From NCBI RefSeq assembly GCF_900639985.1, contig NZ_CAAAIM010000009.1, positions 91,026 through 155,025 of the forward strand: DNA of 64,000 bases, in the 5' to 3' direction. Of the stretch, positions 34,019 to 42,790 are shown piece by piece. The notes under the pieces were generated by a model. That model searched no databases, had not been told where the DNA came from, and saw nothing but the letters and a program-made list of their open reading frames with translations. A program made the translations under genes and the position numbers. This DNA is from Legionella rowbothamii. Lineage in GTDB: Bacteria > Pseudomonadota > Gammaproteobacteria > Legionellales > Legionellaceae. Each line of letters begins with the position of its first letter. Position 1 is the stretch's first letter.

Positions 34019-34484
34019 CCTGATTATCCATAAGTAAGTATGATATAAAATATAGAGTTTTTTTGCATAAACTTCCATAATTCTTAGGAAATATTAATAA
34101 GTCAGAAAAACTTGAGGGTATCTTAACTTATGTAGTAGTGCGTATCATCTTTTTATCACCTTCCTGCTTCCAAAGCCAAATCGTGCGAAAAATTAAGTAG
34201 TTTATACTATAACTATATTAGTGCTTCATGAGTCTTTAGAAAGTATGTTTCAAGGAAAATGATGATTGAAAGTATGCTTACTCTTGTTGATGCAAAAATG
34301 TATGATGATAAAAAAACTAAATAGCGATAAAACCGGAAAAAATCATCGTTATCGTATATAACTCATTAAAGCCACTAGAATAACCAGAATCGGTCCTCAT
34401 CGGAAAATATTTTGATAAACTTTCGTGTTATGAAAACCGTTTCCTATTATTGTAGTAGGAAAACAGTTCTCATTTATAACATAC
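34019..34484. other. Intergenic region with a GGDEF-like tail fragment
   Basis: The gap between ubiD and the DUF6356 gene carries the ubiD promoter on its left side. On the plus strand 34262-34324 reads MIESMLTLVDAKMYDDKKTK and stops; AKMYDDKK resembles the closing A-D--MY--K motif of GGDEF diguanylate cyclase domains, so it may be a short relic. Nothing else recognised. Confidence 0.35.
34440..34462 (-). terminator. Possible terminator after the ComA/ComB operon
   Basis: TTTCCTA and TAGGAAA form a seven-base stem with a nine-base loop, 22 bases beyond the DUF6356 stop on the minus strand, followed there by a short TTTT run with imperfect outer pairing. Position fits the end of the operon; strength is modest. 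Confidence 0.35.
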
Positions 34485-34748
34485 TTATTTTTTTAGTTTA
34501 CGTGCTTGGATGCATTGCAGTAGTTTTTCATCATTCTCGTTGTTGTTGGTACATTTTTGGAGGTATTTTTCCACAGCACTAAAGGCTGTTTGGCTTCCTG
34601 TTGTTTGAAAAAGAAACGGAAAAATCGCATGAATTAGGCAGGCGCATCCTCCTTTGACCATCGAAAATCCAAATGAAACGGCAAATAATAAATGCTCCCA
34701 ATACGTTTGATTGACAGAAGCAGGGTGTTCGGTAAAAGACTTCAACAT
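34485..34748 (-). CDS. DUF6356 family small membrane protein
   Basis: This is an 87-residue protein matching the DUF6356 pattern: HPASVNQTYWEHLLFAVSFG, then ACLIHAIFPFLFQTTGSQT. One or two hydrophobic helices (about 22-55) suggest inner-membrane association. These small proteins often lie beside lipid-synthesis genes, but no activity is established to my knowledge. A strong ribosome site (AGGAG) and a 12-base gap after comB make it the last gene of the operon. A role in presenting or exporting the lipid product is speculation. Confidence 0.75.
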   Translation of the reverse strand: MLKSFTEHPASVNQTYWEHLLFAVSFGFSMVKGGCACLIHAIFPFLFQTTGSQTAFSAVEKYLQKCTNNNENDEKLLQCIQARKLKK

Positions 34749-34759
34749 AATAAACTCTC

Positions 34760-35479
34760 CTAAGAGTCTGATGCATAAACAAACGGTATTAATTGCTGTA
34801 TCTTTTCATCATAAATAGGGACTATTTTTGTTATATTTTCTTGCGCACAAAAATAGATGTCTTTTTCTAGATTAAGATTGGATAGACGAATTCCCGCAGG
34901 ACTGGTTAAAAGAGACTCTAATAAATTATCAGAATAAACAGGGCTATGCTCGCCTAAAAGTTGAAAGGAACGTAGTTGTTTGTAATAAATTAGCGAACCT
35001 GCGAGCAGATCATCTTGTTCTAAAGTACCTTTATAGCCGGCTAAAATAATAGAGATATTGAGGTTTAAATTCAGTGCAATGTCTTTAGCTAGAAATCCTA
35101 CCTCATCCACGTTGATAATGGCTCCAATTAAAACAGGTACGTTATAGGCTATACAGGCCCTGACAGATGGAATGCCGTTAGTTGAGAAAAAATGTAACTC
35201 ACGACCTTTATGTGTAGTGTGAAGTAAGTCTTCTGGTGAGTTTCCGTAAGTGAAGTGTGGTATTTTCACACAATTTTGTTCGCCTGCTGTGATTTCATTT
35301 GAGGAAACTTCCAACGAGGAGTTGTCGCCCAAATGGATGGATTTTATTCCTCCCATGAAAGCTGCAATAATGGAGGTGCTCGCGCGTAAGACATCAACAA
35401 TAATACAAAGATCGCCTCGCTCTGCTGCGCGATGTGCACCTACTGCACCTACTTCAAAACGAATAATTTTATTGTTCAT
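34760..35479 (-). CDS. comB: 2-phosphosulfolactate phosphatase
   Basis: This enzyme hydrolyses 2-phosphosulfolactate to sulfolactate, the step after ComA in archaeal coenzyme M synthesis. The 239 residues show the family landmarks IIVDVLRASTSIIAAF near residue 27, the TAGEQNC segment, YGNSPEDL near 80, STNGIPSVRACI near 100, and the Asp-rich LEQDDLLAGSLIYY near 165. Its start overlaps the end of the FAAL-ACP-ComA gene by 11 bases, so the synthase and phosphatase are made together. Coenzyme M itself is not expected in this type of organism; the likely product is sulfolactate for another sulfonate. Identification firm. Confidence 0.88.
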   Translation of the reverse strand: MNNKIIRFEVGAVGAHRAAERGDLCIIVDVLRASTSIIAAFMGGIKSIHLGDNSSLEVSSNEITAGEQNCVKIPHFTYGNSPEDLLHTTHKGRELHFFSTNGIPSVRACIAYNVPVLIGAIINVDEVGFLAKDIALNLNLNISIILAGYKGTLEQDDLLAGSLIYYKQLRSFQLLGEHSPVYSDNLLESLLTSPAGIRLSNLNLEKDIYFCAQENITKIVPIYDEKIQQLIPFVYASDS

Positions 35480-38387
35480 GAGCTTCCTTAGAAATCGTAT
35501 CCGCTCTTAAAGAAACCCGCAACGCCTCTAAAGCCAGTACATCTTTAGGGGCAATATTTGCTAAATTTACCGAAACCCCTAGTTGATTAATTAGCCATGC
35601 TTGCTGATGTTTAATGGGGGCTTCAAAGAGTAAATCCTTAGGATTGACTTCAGTTATAATGCGTTCAAAATCCTCCGTTTTAATAGACGTATCTGTATTA
35701 AAAAGCCCTGTAGTGCCTGATTCACGGGCTTCGAGAATAATCTTCCAAGCACCTGCATTTAATTGTTCTTTTATTTCCAATAAGCGATCTTCGATGCTTA
35801 ATAAGTTGTCTTGTTTTGCATCTTTCCTGCCCACTTCTGACAGAACAACAAAACCATAGCTTTTTGCCTGCGAGATTAAGGTAATTTTTTCTTCTAACGG
35901 TATACCTGCTAAACCATCAGATAATTCCAAACAATTAAAGCCTAAACGAATACATTCTTTAAAATATTCTTCTATTTTATTTTGCCTACGAGCTACTTCA
36001 AAAAATGTTCCTCCTGCGCAGACATGGATGTTTGCTGATTTTAACAAGTCAATTTTTTTGCGTAATATGGATTCTGGATAGAGCTTGGAGGTTCCAAAAC
36101 CTAATTTAACGACATCAATATAGTTTGCTGCCATTAAAAGAAGCTGCTCCGTATCCAGTAAATGCATTCCGGTATCTAATAGTGAAGTCAATCCTTCAGT
36201 TCTCGGTTTTAATGAGTGTTCTGGGATATTGATAAAAGCAAATGGTGTTGATATGGATTTTTCTAAATTGGTTGATTTATCTATGAGTGTTTGGATATGT
36301 TCTATTAATAAATTTATAGTAGGATAATTGACTACAGTTGCCTCTGATAAATGACAGCGGGACTTTAAATGGTTTTGCAATCGAGCTTCCAATTCGACTG
36401 CCATCAGAGAGTCCAGGCCAAATTCAGCGAAATTTTTATTATCATCAATTATTTTACTATCTATATCTAACATATCACTTAATTCGACATGAATCGTATG
36501 GCGAAGATTTTGGATAAATTCTGAGGGGATAGCGGACTCATTTTGTGGTTTCTCGAATACCTCTTTATTAATGGGGGTATTTGTTTCTTCTTGTGGAGGG
36601 GCTTCCATTATCCATAGTAATTTTGTTTCGAGTTGCTTATCCATTAATTGAGATTGAATGTGTCGACGTCTTATTTTGCCGCTCGTTGTTTTAGGAAGAC
36701 TGCGTTCATTTATAAGAGCAATTTGATGGACTGATAATGAATGATCTTGAAGAATAATCTGTTTCACCGCGCTAATAATGGCTTTTAACTCATCCTCAGG
36801 GCAGTTCTTTTTAATTTCAATGACTACCGCCAGTTCTTCTTGGTCATTTCCTGTAACGCTGACTGCGGCACAAGAACCTTGACGTATTGCTGGATGACAA
36901 GTTTCTACAGAGCGTTCAATGTCCTGTGGATAGTGATTGGTTCCATTGATAATAATTAAATCTTTTAATCTTCCCATGATGAATAATCTATTGTTCATGG
37001 TAAAACCCAAATCACCTGTGCGTAAATATTTTTTTTCAGTAGAGTGAGCCAAGGTGGCTTTAAAATAAGTATTTGTCTCTTTTTCTTGATTCCAGTATCC
37101 ATGGGCTACGCTGGGGCTAGATAGCCAAACTTCTCCAATTTGTTGATCGCCACATGGGATTAGCGTTTGAGGATCGACCACGAGCGTTCCTTCTGGAAGG
37201 GTTCCACAACATACAATGGGTTGGGCTGTCGGGTCTGTTACAGAAACCTCGAGAATTTTATTATTGCGTAGTTCTTCTTTATTGAAATAATGTGTTAAGC
37301 CTCCTTGTTCTCCAGTGACCATTAAGGTATTTTCTGCAAGGCCATAACAGGGCATGAACATTTCTTTTTTGAAGCCACAATTTGTAAATTGTTTGGTAAA
37401 TTCATTCATAACATGAGCATTAATCGGCTCGGCTCCATTTAAAAAGGCATGCATACTGCTTAAGTCAAGTTGGGCTTTGGTTTCTTCGGAAATCCGTTTA
37501 TTACAGAGCGCATAGGCAAAGTTTGGTGCTGATGTCACCGTACCTTTAAAGGCTGTGATCGCTTTTAACCAAGTCTCAGGATTACGCAGAAATGTCATTG
37601 GTGACATGAGATATACGGGTATTCCTGTAAAAACGGGATAAAGTATTCCACCAATTAAACCCATATCATGATAAGGAGGAAGCCAAATAACACACACAGA
37701 ATCGGGTCTAGCACTATAATATTCGTTGATAAATTGAAGATTATTCAATAAGTTACTATGACTAACCATCACTCCTTTAGGTTGGCCAGTAGAACCTGAT
37801 GTATATTGCAAGAAGGCGATGTTCTCTGGTTTTATAAGGGGTTCTTTATAATTATTAGCCTCATCTGCTGAAATAGTATCCGTATTAATCCAAGTGAATT
37901 TATCAAAATCCCATTGCGTTAACTCATAAGCGTTTTCTTGAAAACGCTCCATCAAATAGGTAACAAAGGGTAGATTTTGTAATGCCTTAACATATTTCAA
38001 TTTAGTGATTTGTTTGATAATAGATCCTGTCGACAAAATAATTGTAGGTTCTGCGTTGTGTATGACGGCTTGAAGTTTTTCTATGAGTTTTTTTTCTGCG
38101 GGCGGGTAAACTGGTACGGCAATGACTCCGGCATAAAGACAGGCATAAAACGCACAAATAAAATCTAATCCAGGCTGATAAATTAATAATACTCTATCCC
38201 CCGGTTGTGTATGGTGTTGAATTCGTGCGGCAATCGACTGAGCTCGAATGAGTAGAGAGAGGTAATTCAATTTTTCTTCAACGTCTGCGGAAGAATTTAA
38301 AAAAAATAATCGGTCTTGTTCTATTTTTTGAGCTTGTAAATTGAGTAATTCAACCATGTTTTCAGGTTTGGGGTGGGGCAGTACCAT
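35469..38387 (-). CDS. Fatty acyl-AMP ligase-ACP-phosphosulfolactate synthase fusion
   Basis: This is a 972-residue three-part enzyme. Residues about 1-590 are a fatty acyl-AMP ligase (YTSGSTGQPKGVMVSHSN near 195, WLPPYHDMGLIG, YLRTGDLGF). Residues about 630-710 are an acyl carrier protein (FGLDSLMAVELEARL; the pantetheine Ser near 660). Residues about 727-972 are a full-length ComA: LTSLLDTG, YIDVVKLGFGTSKL, VCAGGTFFEVAR, LGFNCLELSDG, VLSEVGRK, ARESGTTGLF, LLFEAPIKHQQ and SVNLANIAP, following archaeal phosphosulfolactate synthase almost segment by segment. Activities: activation of a free fatty acid to acyl-ACP, and joining of sulfite to phosphoenolpyruvate. Good ribosome site (CAGGAG); 13 bases after the oxoamine synthase gene, overlapping comB. 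I know no described precedent for this fusion. Confidence 0.9.
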   Translation of the reverse strand: MVLPHPKPENMVELLNLQAQKIEQDRLFFLNSSADVEEKLNYLSLLIRAQSIAARIQHHTQPGDRVLLIYQPGLDFICAFYACLYAGVIAVPVYPPAEKKLIEKLQAVIHNAEPTIILSTGSIIKQITKLKYVKALQNLPFVTYLMERFQENAYELTQWDFDKFTWINTDTISADEANNYKEPLIKPENIAFLQYTSGSTGQPKGVMVSHSNLLNNLQFINEYYSARPDSVCVIWLPPYHDMGLIGGILYPVFTGIPVYLMSPMTFLRNPETWLKAITAFKGTVTSAPNFAYALCNKRISEETKAQLDLSSMHAFLNGAEPINAHVMNEFTKQFTNCGFKKEMFMPCYGLAENTLMVTGEQGGLTHYFNKEELRNNKILEVSVTDPTAQPIVCCGTLPEGTLVVDPQTLIPCGDQQIGEVWLSSPSVAHGYWNQEKETNTYFKATLAHSTEKKYLRTGDLGFTMNNRLFIMGRLKDLIIINGTNHYPQDIERSVETCHPAIRQGSCAAVSVTGNDQEELAVVIEIKKNCPEDELKAIISAVKQIILQDHSLSVHQIALINERSLPKTTSGKIRRRHIQSQLMDKQLETKLLWIMEAPPQEETNTPINKEVFEKPQNESAIPSEFIQNLRHTIHVELSDMLDIDSKIIDDNKNFAEFGLDSLMAVELEARLQNHLKSRCHLSEATVVNYPTINLLIEHIQTLIDKSTNLEKSISTPFAFINIPEHSLKPRTEGLTSLLDTGMHLLDTEQLLLMAANYIDVVKLGFGTSKLYPESILRKKIDLLKSANIHVCAGGTFFEVARRQNKIEEYFKECIRLGFNCLELSDGLAGIPLEEKITLISQAKSYGFVVLSEVGRKDAKQDNLLSIEDRLLEIKEQLNAGAWKIILEARESGTTGLFNTDTSIKTEDFERIITEVNPKDLLFEAPIKHQQAWLINQLGVSVNLANIAPKDVLALEALRVSLRADTISKEAHEQ

Positions 38388-38400
38388 AATATACTCCTGA

Positions 38401-39639
38401 TTAATTTAGCGCTAAGCGATCACGTAGACCTTCAAACGCAGCCAATGTGATTTCGACATCTTCGCGGCTGTGTGCGGCAGTAGGAACAAGACGAAATAGA
38501 ATTGTTCCTTGGGGAACAACAGGAGCTGATACTGCAGTCACAAAAATTCCGTATTCGTCCCTTAAAATATGTAACATCTTAATCGCTAGTTTCATATCTC
38601 CACCACGAATATAAATTGGAGTAATCTGGGTTTGAGTTTGGCCTAGATCAAAACCCAGTTTTTTTAATCCGGTTTGTAATGCGGTGGCTATTTCCCATAA
38701 TTTTAACCGTTTTTCTTTACCGGCAATGATTAGATCGGTCGCTTTATCAATTGCATGAATAAGAACTAATGGATGTGCCTTTGAGAAAATAGCTGGTCTT
38801 GAGTTAAGACGTAGATAAGAAATTACTTCACGAGGGCCGCTAGCAAAACCACCAATCGAGACAAATGCCTTAGCAAAGGTACCGAAATAAATATCAATTT
38901 GATCTTGTAGATTAAAATGTTCTCCACTGCCTCTACCTTCATTGCCAAGCACACCTAAAGCATGTGCATCATCTAAAAAGAGGCGAGCCTTATATTTTTC
39001 TTTCAAAGCGCATATTTCAGGTAAGTTCGCTAGATCGCCGCGCATACCGAAAATACCTTCAGTAACGATTAAAATTCCACCTTGATTTTCTTCTGAGGCT
39101 AACTTTAATTGTCGCTCCAAATCGGCCATATCATTATGTTTAAATGGCTTAATACGTACACCAGTGCGAGCTTGAGCTAAAAAGGCCGCATCAATCATGC
39201 AGGCATGGGAATATTGATCAATAACGATCGTGTCGCCTTTTCCTGCTAAGCCAGTAATTGTGCCTAGCACACCTAGATAGCCAGCAATAAATAATGCCGC
39301 GTCTTCTTTTTGGGTAAGAGATGCTAGTTTTTTTTCTAAATTAATATGATCCATGGTATTGCCAGACATAAGTCTTGCACCCATTGGGGTTGTTGTACTC
39401 CAATTTTGGATTGCTTTAAATCCCGCCTCTTGAATTTCTGTGTTCTGTGCAAGACCTAAATAATCATTAATAGTCCACACTATCATGGGTTTGTTTTGAA
39501 AGTGCATGTGGGGGCCAGATGGACCCTGTAAGATAGGACTAATTAAGTAGTTGTCATCATCCTTGCTCTGTGCTGCAAAATTTCCTTTCTCGCTATAGCA
39601 TTTATCAAAAATATCCACATTATTAGACGCCATATTCAT
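38401..39639 (-). CDS. Alpha-oxoamine synthase (serine palmitoyltransferase/CqsA-like)
   Basis: This is a PLP enzyme of 412 residues that condenses an acyl thioester with an amino acid and releases CO2. Visible features: NDYLGLAQN near the N-terminus, GARLMSGNTMDHINLE, HACMIDA, TEGIFGMRGDLANL, LDDAHALGVLG (PLP-ring Asp and His), and TFAKAFVSIGGF with the Schiff-base Lys near residue 255. The family includes serine palmitoyltransferase, cysteate acyltransferase of sulfonolipid synthesis, BioF, KBL and the autoinducer synthases CqsA/LqsA. No biotin genes are nearby. Its operon partner makes an acyl-ACP and a C3 sulfonate, so a sphingoid- or capnine-like product is the best reading. It opens the operon; start choice between the first and third codon is uncertain. 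Confidence 0.85.
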   Translation of the reverse strand: MNMASNNVDIFDKCYSEKGNFAAQSKDDDNYLISPILQGPSGPHMHFQNKPMIVWTINDYLGLAQNTEIQEAGFKAIQNWSTTTPMGARLMSGNTMDHINLEKKLASLTQKEDAALFIAGYLGVLGTITGLAGKGDTIVIDQYSHACMIDAAFLAQARTGVRIKPFKHNDMADLERQLKLASEENQGGILIVTEGIFGMRGDLANLPEICALKEKYKARLFLDDAHALGVLGNEGRGSGEHFNLQDQIDIYFGTFAKAFVSIGGFASGPREVISYLRLNSRPAIFSKAHPLVLIHAIDKATDLIIAGKEKRLKLWEIATALQTGLKKLGFDLGQTQTQITPIYIRGGDMKLAIKMLHILRDEYGIFVTAVSAPVVPQGTILFRLVPTAAHSREDVEITLAAFEGLRDRLALN

Positions 39640-39737
39640 TCCATATACTTAGACTTAATATTGAGTATAGAAACGAAATTAATTTTCATCCAATTTTTGA
39701 ACATTATATCTGATTTTATTTCATTTTCTTTAAATAC

Positions 39738-40370
39738 TTACTTCCCAAAAGACAATACAACAACTCTTGCTAAGATAACACTGCCTAGAATAAGAAATGT
39801 AGTTCCAAAAACAAAGTTAATAATTCGCATTGCATAGGAATTAACGTGCTTTTTTAAAATAAAAGTGATTGTCGCACTTAGCATCAACCAAACTAGGGAA
39901 GAGCCTAGCACAATACTTGTGATCAAGATGCTGCCATCGATCAGAGTCAATTTCAGATGGTTTAATCCTAGAGCAGCTAATACGGCAAAAAATAAGAGAA
40001 TGGCGGCTGAATTAGAAAGAGACAACAAAAAAGCACCGATTAAAAAACTCCAGGATGATTGTTGATGCTCTGTTATATGGGGTGTTTTAGGGTTTTTTAA
40101 ATATTGCCTTATCCCGAGATACAATAGTATAAAACCACTAAGGCAGTGTAACTCCGTCTGATATATCGTTAATTGGTCTGAAATGAAAGTAAGTCCGCAT
40201 GCACTAATTAAACCAAACACTCCATCCGCTAAAGCTGAGCCTAAACCAGTAATAAAACCTGCCTTAAACCCCAAGTTTAGAGATCGCTGAACACATAAGA
40301 CTGCGATAGGGCCTATAGGTGCAGAGACAAGAATACCTATTATTATCCCATAAATAATTAAGCTAATCAT
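39738..40370 (-). CDS. LysE/RhtB-family exporter
   Basis: This is an inner-membrane amino-acid-type exporter of 210 residues with about six hydrophobic helices. The N-terminal signature GILVSAPIGPIAVLCVQRSL, then GFKAGFITGLGSALADGVFG, is characteristic of LysE/RhtB. It lies 98 bases upstream of the oxoamine synthase on the same strand, so it could be the first gene of that transcript or a separate unit. If linked, export of a sulfonated amino acid or its precursor is possible, but LysE members are frequent stand-alone genes. Substrate unknown. Confidence 0.85.
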   Translation of the reverse strand: MISLIIYGIIIGILVSAPIGPIAVLCVQRSLNLGFKAGFITGLGSALADGVFGLISACGLTFISDQLTIYQTELHCLSGFILLYLGIRQYLKNPKTPHITEHQQSSWSFLIGAFLLSLSNSAAILLFFAVLAALGLNHLKLTLIDGSILITSIVLGSSLVWLMLSATITFILKKHVNSYAMRIINFVFGTTFLILGSVILARVVVLSFGK

Positions 40371-40561
40371 AGGGTCAGATTATTCTTTTTCATTAATGCC
40401 CTCTAAATAAATTTCATTTTGAACTATTTAATTGTATTGAATATATCGTTAATTACAACTTATCTATTTGCCAAATCCTTTACTGTAAGATATCTAGGCT
40501 AGGTCATACAGAACAGTGGTTTCATTCAGGTAAAATAACGGTTTGATTTCCTAGATCAAGC

Positions 40562-40897
40562 TCAATTAGGTTGCAGGGGAAGGCAAGGCATTATCAACCC
40601 AGAAATATTTTTGAGAATAGGAGGTTCTTTGTTGTTCTTCTTTGCCATAAATCCTACTTCATTAATACTTGTCTGACATAGCCATGTAATCATTTGCGCA
40701 GGTGCTTTGTTTTGAAAAGATTTGGGCGTAAATAGCGCTATGTTTTGGCCTTTATCTTTATCTCTTGCCGAAATATATTGAAATAGTTCTATGCCAGATT
40801 CTCGCATAACAGAGCCTAACTGTTGTGTTTCTATATAAGACGATGGGGATGTTAAAATTGTTTCGTATTTTGAAAGGGGGATTGGTCGAAAAGAATA
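40562..40897 (-). pseudogene. RES-domain toxin remnant (C-terminal half)
   Basis: The open minus-strand frame gives FRPIPLSKYETILTSPSSYI, then ETQQLGSVMRESGIELFQYI, SARDKDKGQNIALFTPKSFQ and a typical W-containing tail. This matches the second half of RES-domain proteins (LT-P--Y--TQ-L, then Y-S-RD--G-NVALF-P). The N-terminal half with the conserved Arg and Glu of the NAD-binding site is missing, and a stop lies just before 40897. No Xre-type antitoxin partner is visible. It is probably a broken RES-Xre toxin-antitoxin locus. A short internal frame from 40807 could still be translated. Confidence 0.55.
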
Positions 40898-41026
40898 CTA
40901 TGGTTACTTCGCACTTTGATCGTAATTGTTTCCCAATCCTAAAGTGGCTATTTGTTTCCTGGATTCTACTAATCGCAATTATTCTTCGTTTATCAATAAA
41001 ATAATTCTGTGATATGAATCACGAGT

Positions 41027-42451
41027 TCAATCTACCTTTTTGCCAGTTGGTTTCGCACTGATTTTTGTGGGATCAAGGTTGTTGGTAATGCGGAAAACGG
41101 CTTTATCTACTCGACGTTGAAGCATGATTTCCACCATTACGGTTTCATTGGGATGAAGAATTTGGTTAATGTCCATAAGTGAGGAATGAAAATCGAGTAC
41201 TCGGTAGTAGCCTAGGGCTTGAGGACTTTGTTCAGGGCGAGCTTTAATACGAAACCCTAGATTACCCTGCATTGCAGGCGTATTAATCCCGGTTGCCATT
41301 ACGTCGTAGTCCAGAAAATAAGTAAGTTTTCCGCGATCAAGCTGATTTTGCTGGCGATCTACGAAAAAACCTGTAGGAAGCGCATATTCGCTATATTTGG
41401 GGCCAGCGGTTAGGTAAAGATCATAATCATAAAGATGATTGCCCCGATCATCAATTAGCCGAAATATAATCATAGAATAGCGATTAGTAATGTACTCGCG
41501 CTTATGGAGGAGTGTTTTTACAATTTCTATGCGCTCATTTTTTTGAGTTTCTTCTGTAAGCCTCTTCAGATCATTTGCCAATGCATTATAAGAGCTACTA
41601 TTTTTTACCTGGAGACAGCGTAAAACCCATATAGCTGTTGGGTGAGTAGCCGCATTATTCATAGTAATGCTGCGAATGATTCCCATTTTTTTACCGGAAT
41701 GCGAACATTCAGGTAAAACCCCCAATGCCATTGGCTTTGACCGGGTCATTTTGGAGACAACAAGATTTTCCCCATTAGTTCCTGCCTGATGTAACTTTAA
41801 AAGACTGTAATTCATATTTGCAGCAGCAACGCGTACAACCCCATCTGATCCAGCTTCACCTGTGTATGAGTTAAGTGCATCATAAAGTTGGCGATCAATT
41901 TTTTGACCTGTAAGTACAAAGGGGTATATGCCATTCGCTGGGCAATCATAATCAAGCCAGCTCTCATTAAGTTGCCAGCTCATATCGCTTCCTAGCTCCA
42001 GCCAATCAAGTACATGCTGCCCCGGCTCCATGCCTTCAAAAAAGCTTTTTATACGACTTAGCCGGGATTTTCCCAGTTGCGCCAGTGCAGAACCATGGTT
42101 GGAGGGGGCCAGCATAACCAGGTGACTCAATGGGCATTTAGCAAGATCGCTCTTAAAGTATAAATCCATCCATTTACGAACAACGGGGCCGCCTGTGGAA
42201 TGAGTAATGCATGCGAAACGCTCTCCATCGCGCAATTGATCAGCGATTTCATCACGTACTGCCTGATCAAATGCCCGTGCTATATCGTCGATTGTTATGG
42301 TGTCGGCAAAGCTAATGTAGCGCCCAAGATAGATATTGCCAACCTGAATATCCAGCACGCCGTCGTTGCTCTGACTTTCGAGCCATTGAGGAAGCGCTCC
42401 ATAAGTATTGGTATTGGTGACACTCCAGCCATGGACGAAGATAACAATCAT
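41027..42451 (-). CDS. plaB: Hemolytic phospholipase A/lysophospholipase PlaB
   Basis: This is a 474-residue cell-associated phospholipase, the length of L. pneumophila PlaB. Counting from the start, the unusual nucleophile motif THSTGG places Ser at position 85, GSDGVV places Asp at 203, and CSHSG places His at 251, the positions known for the PlaB catalytic triad. The N-terminus MIVIFVHGWSVTNTNTYG is the alpha/beta-hydrolase oxyanion region without signal peptide. The C-terminal half (residues 300-474) is the beta-rich extra domain found in PlaB. In L. pneumophila it is a membrane-associated virulence-linked enzyme. It lies just beside IS6-type fragments but is itself intact. Confidence 0.95.
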   Translation of the reverse strand: MIVIFVHGWSVTNTNTYGALPQWLESQSNDGVLDIQVGNIYLGRYISFADTITIDDIARAFDQAVRDEIADQLRDGERFACITHSTGGPVVRKWMDLYFKSDLAKCPLSHLVMLAPSNHGSALAQLGKSRLSRIKSFFEGMEPGQHVLDWLELGSDMSWQLNESWLDYDCPANGIYPFVLTGQKIDRQLYDALNSYTGEAGSDGVVRVAAANMNYSLLKLHQAGTNGENLVVSKMTRSKPMALGVLPECSHSGKKMGIIRSITMNNAATHPTAIWVLRCLQVKNSSSYNALANDLKRLTEETQKNERIEIVKTLLHKREYITNRYSMIIFRLIDDRGNHLYDYDLYLTAGPKYSEYALPTGFFVDRQQNQLDRGKLTYFLDYDVMATGINTPAMQGNLGFRIKARPEQSPQALGYYRVLDFHSSLMDINQILHPNETVMVEIMLQRRVDKAVFRITNNLDPTKISAKPTGKKVD

Positions 42452-42540
42452 AATGTTCCTTAATTTATTGATAAGACAAGGGTAGATTGTTGAACAAAGC
42501 GATGATATTAGATTATTTTACAATAATATAGCTGTATTTA

Positions 42541-42790
42541 AAATTGCTCTGAAAGGCAGCGTCAACCAAACTTTTGACTCGGCAAAAAAGTAGATTTGTC
42601 GAATTTTAGGCGCAAGCATCTCGTTAGCCGCGTCGCGCCAGATTTCTTTGGCTTTACGAAATTGGATTTTCCGAAGAGAAGCGGAATTGGTGTAGCGCCC
42701 GACGGCCACTGCAAAGAGGTTTCTAATGGTTCCCATGAGCGCGATGACGCTTTGCGTGCAACAAAAATTCTTGCTACGTTTGCGCCAATG
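42541..42790 (-). mobile_element. IS6-type transposase C-terminal fragment and element end
   Basis: The minus strand reads TQSVIALMGTIRNLFAVAVG, then RYTNSASLRKIQFRKAKEIW and RDAANEMLAP, the C-terminal end of an IS6/IS240-like transposase, followed by the terminal sequence near 42541-42610. A closely similar copy in opposite orientation lies at 46966-47145. The fragment abuts a second, plus-strand transposase piece at about 42788. Confidence 0.65.

Noticed and set aside
34760..38387. Coenzyme M biosynthesis
   Set aside because: ComA and ComB are coenzyme M enzymes in methanogens, but no ComC/D/E is present and the fusion to FAAL-ACP points to lipid chemistry instead.
38401..39639. Biotin synthesis (BioF) annotation
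   Set aside because: No other biotin genes adjoin it, and the operon partners supply acyl-ACP and a sulfonate rather than pimeloyl chemistry.
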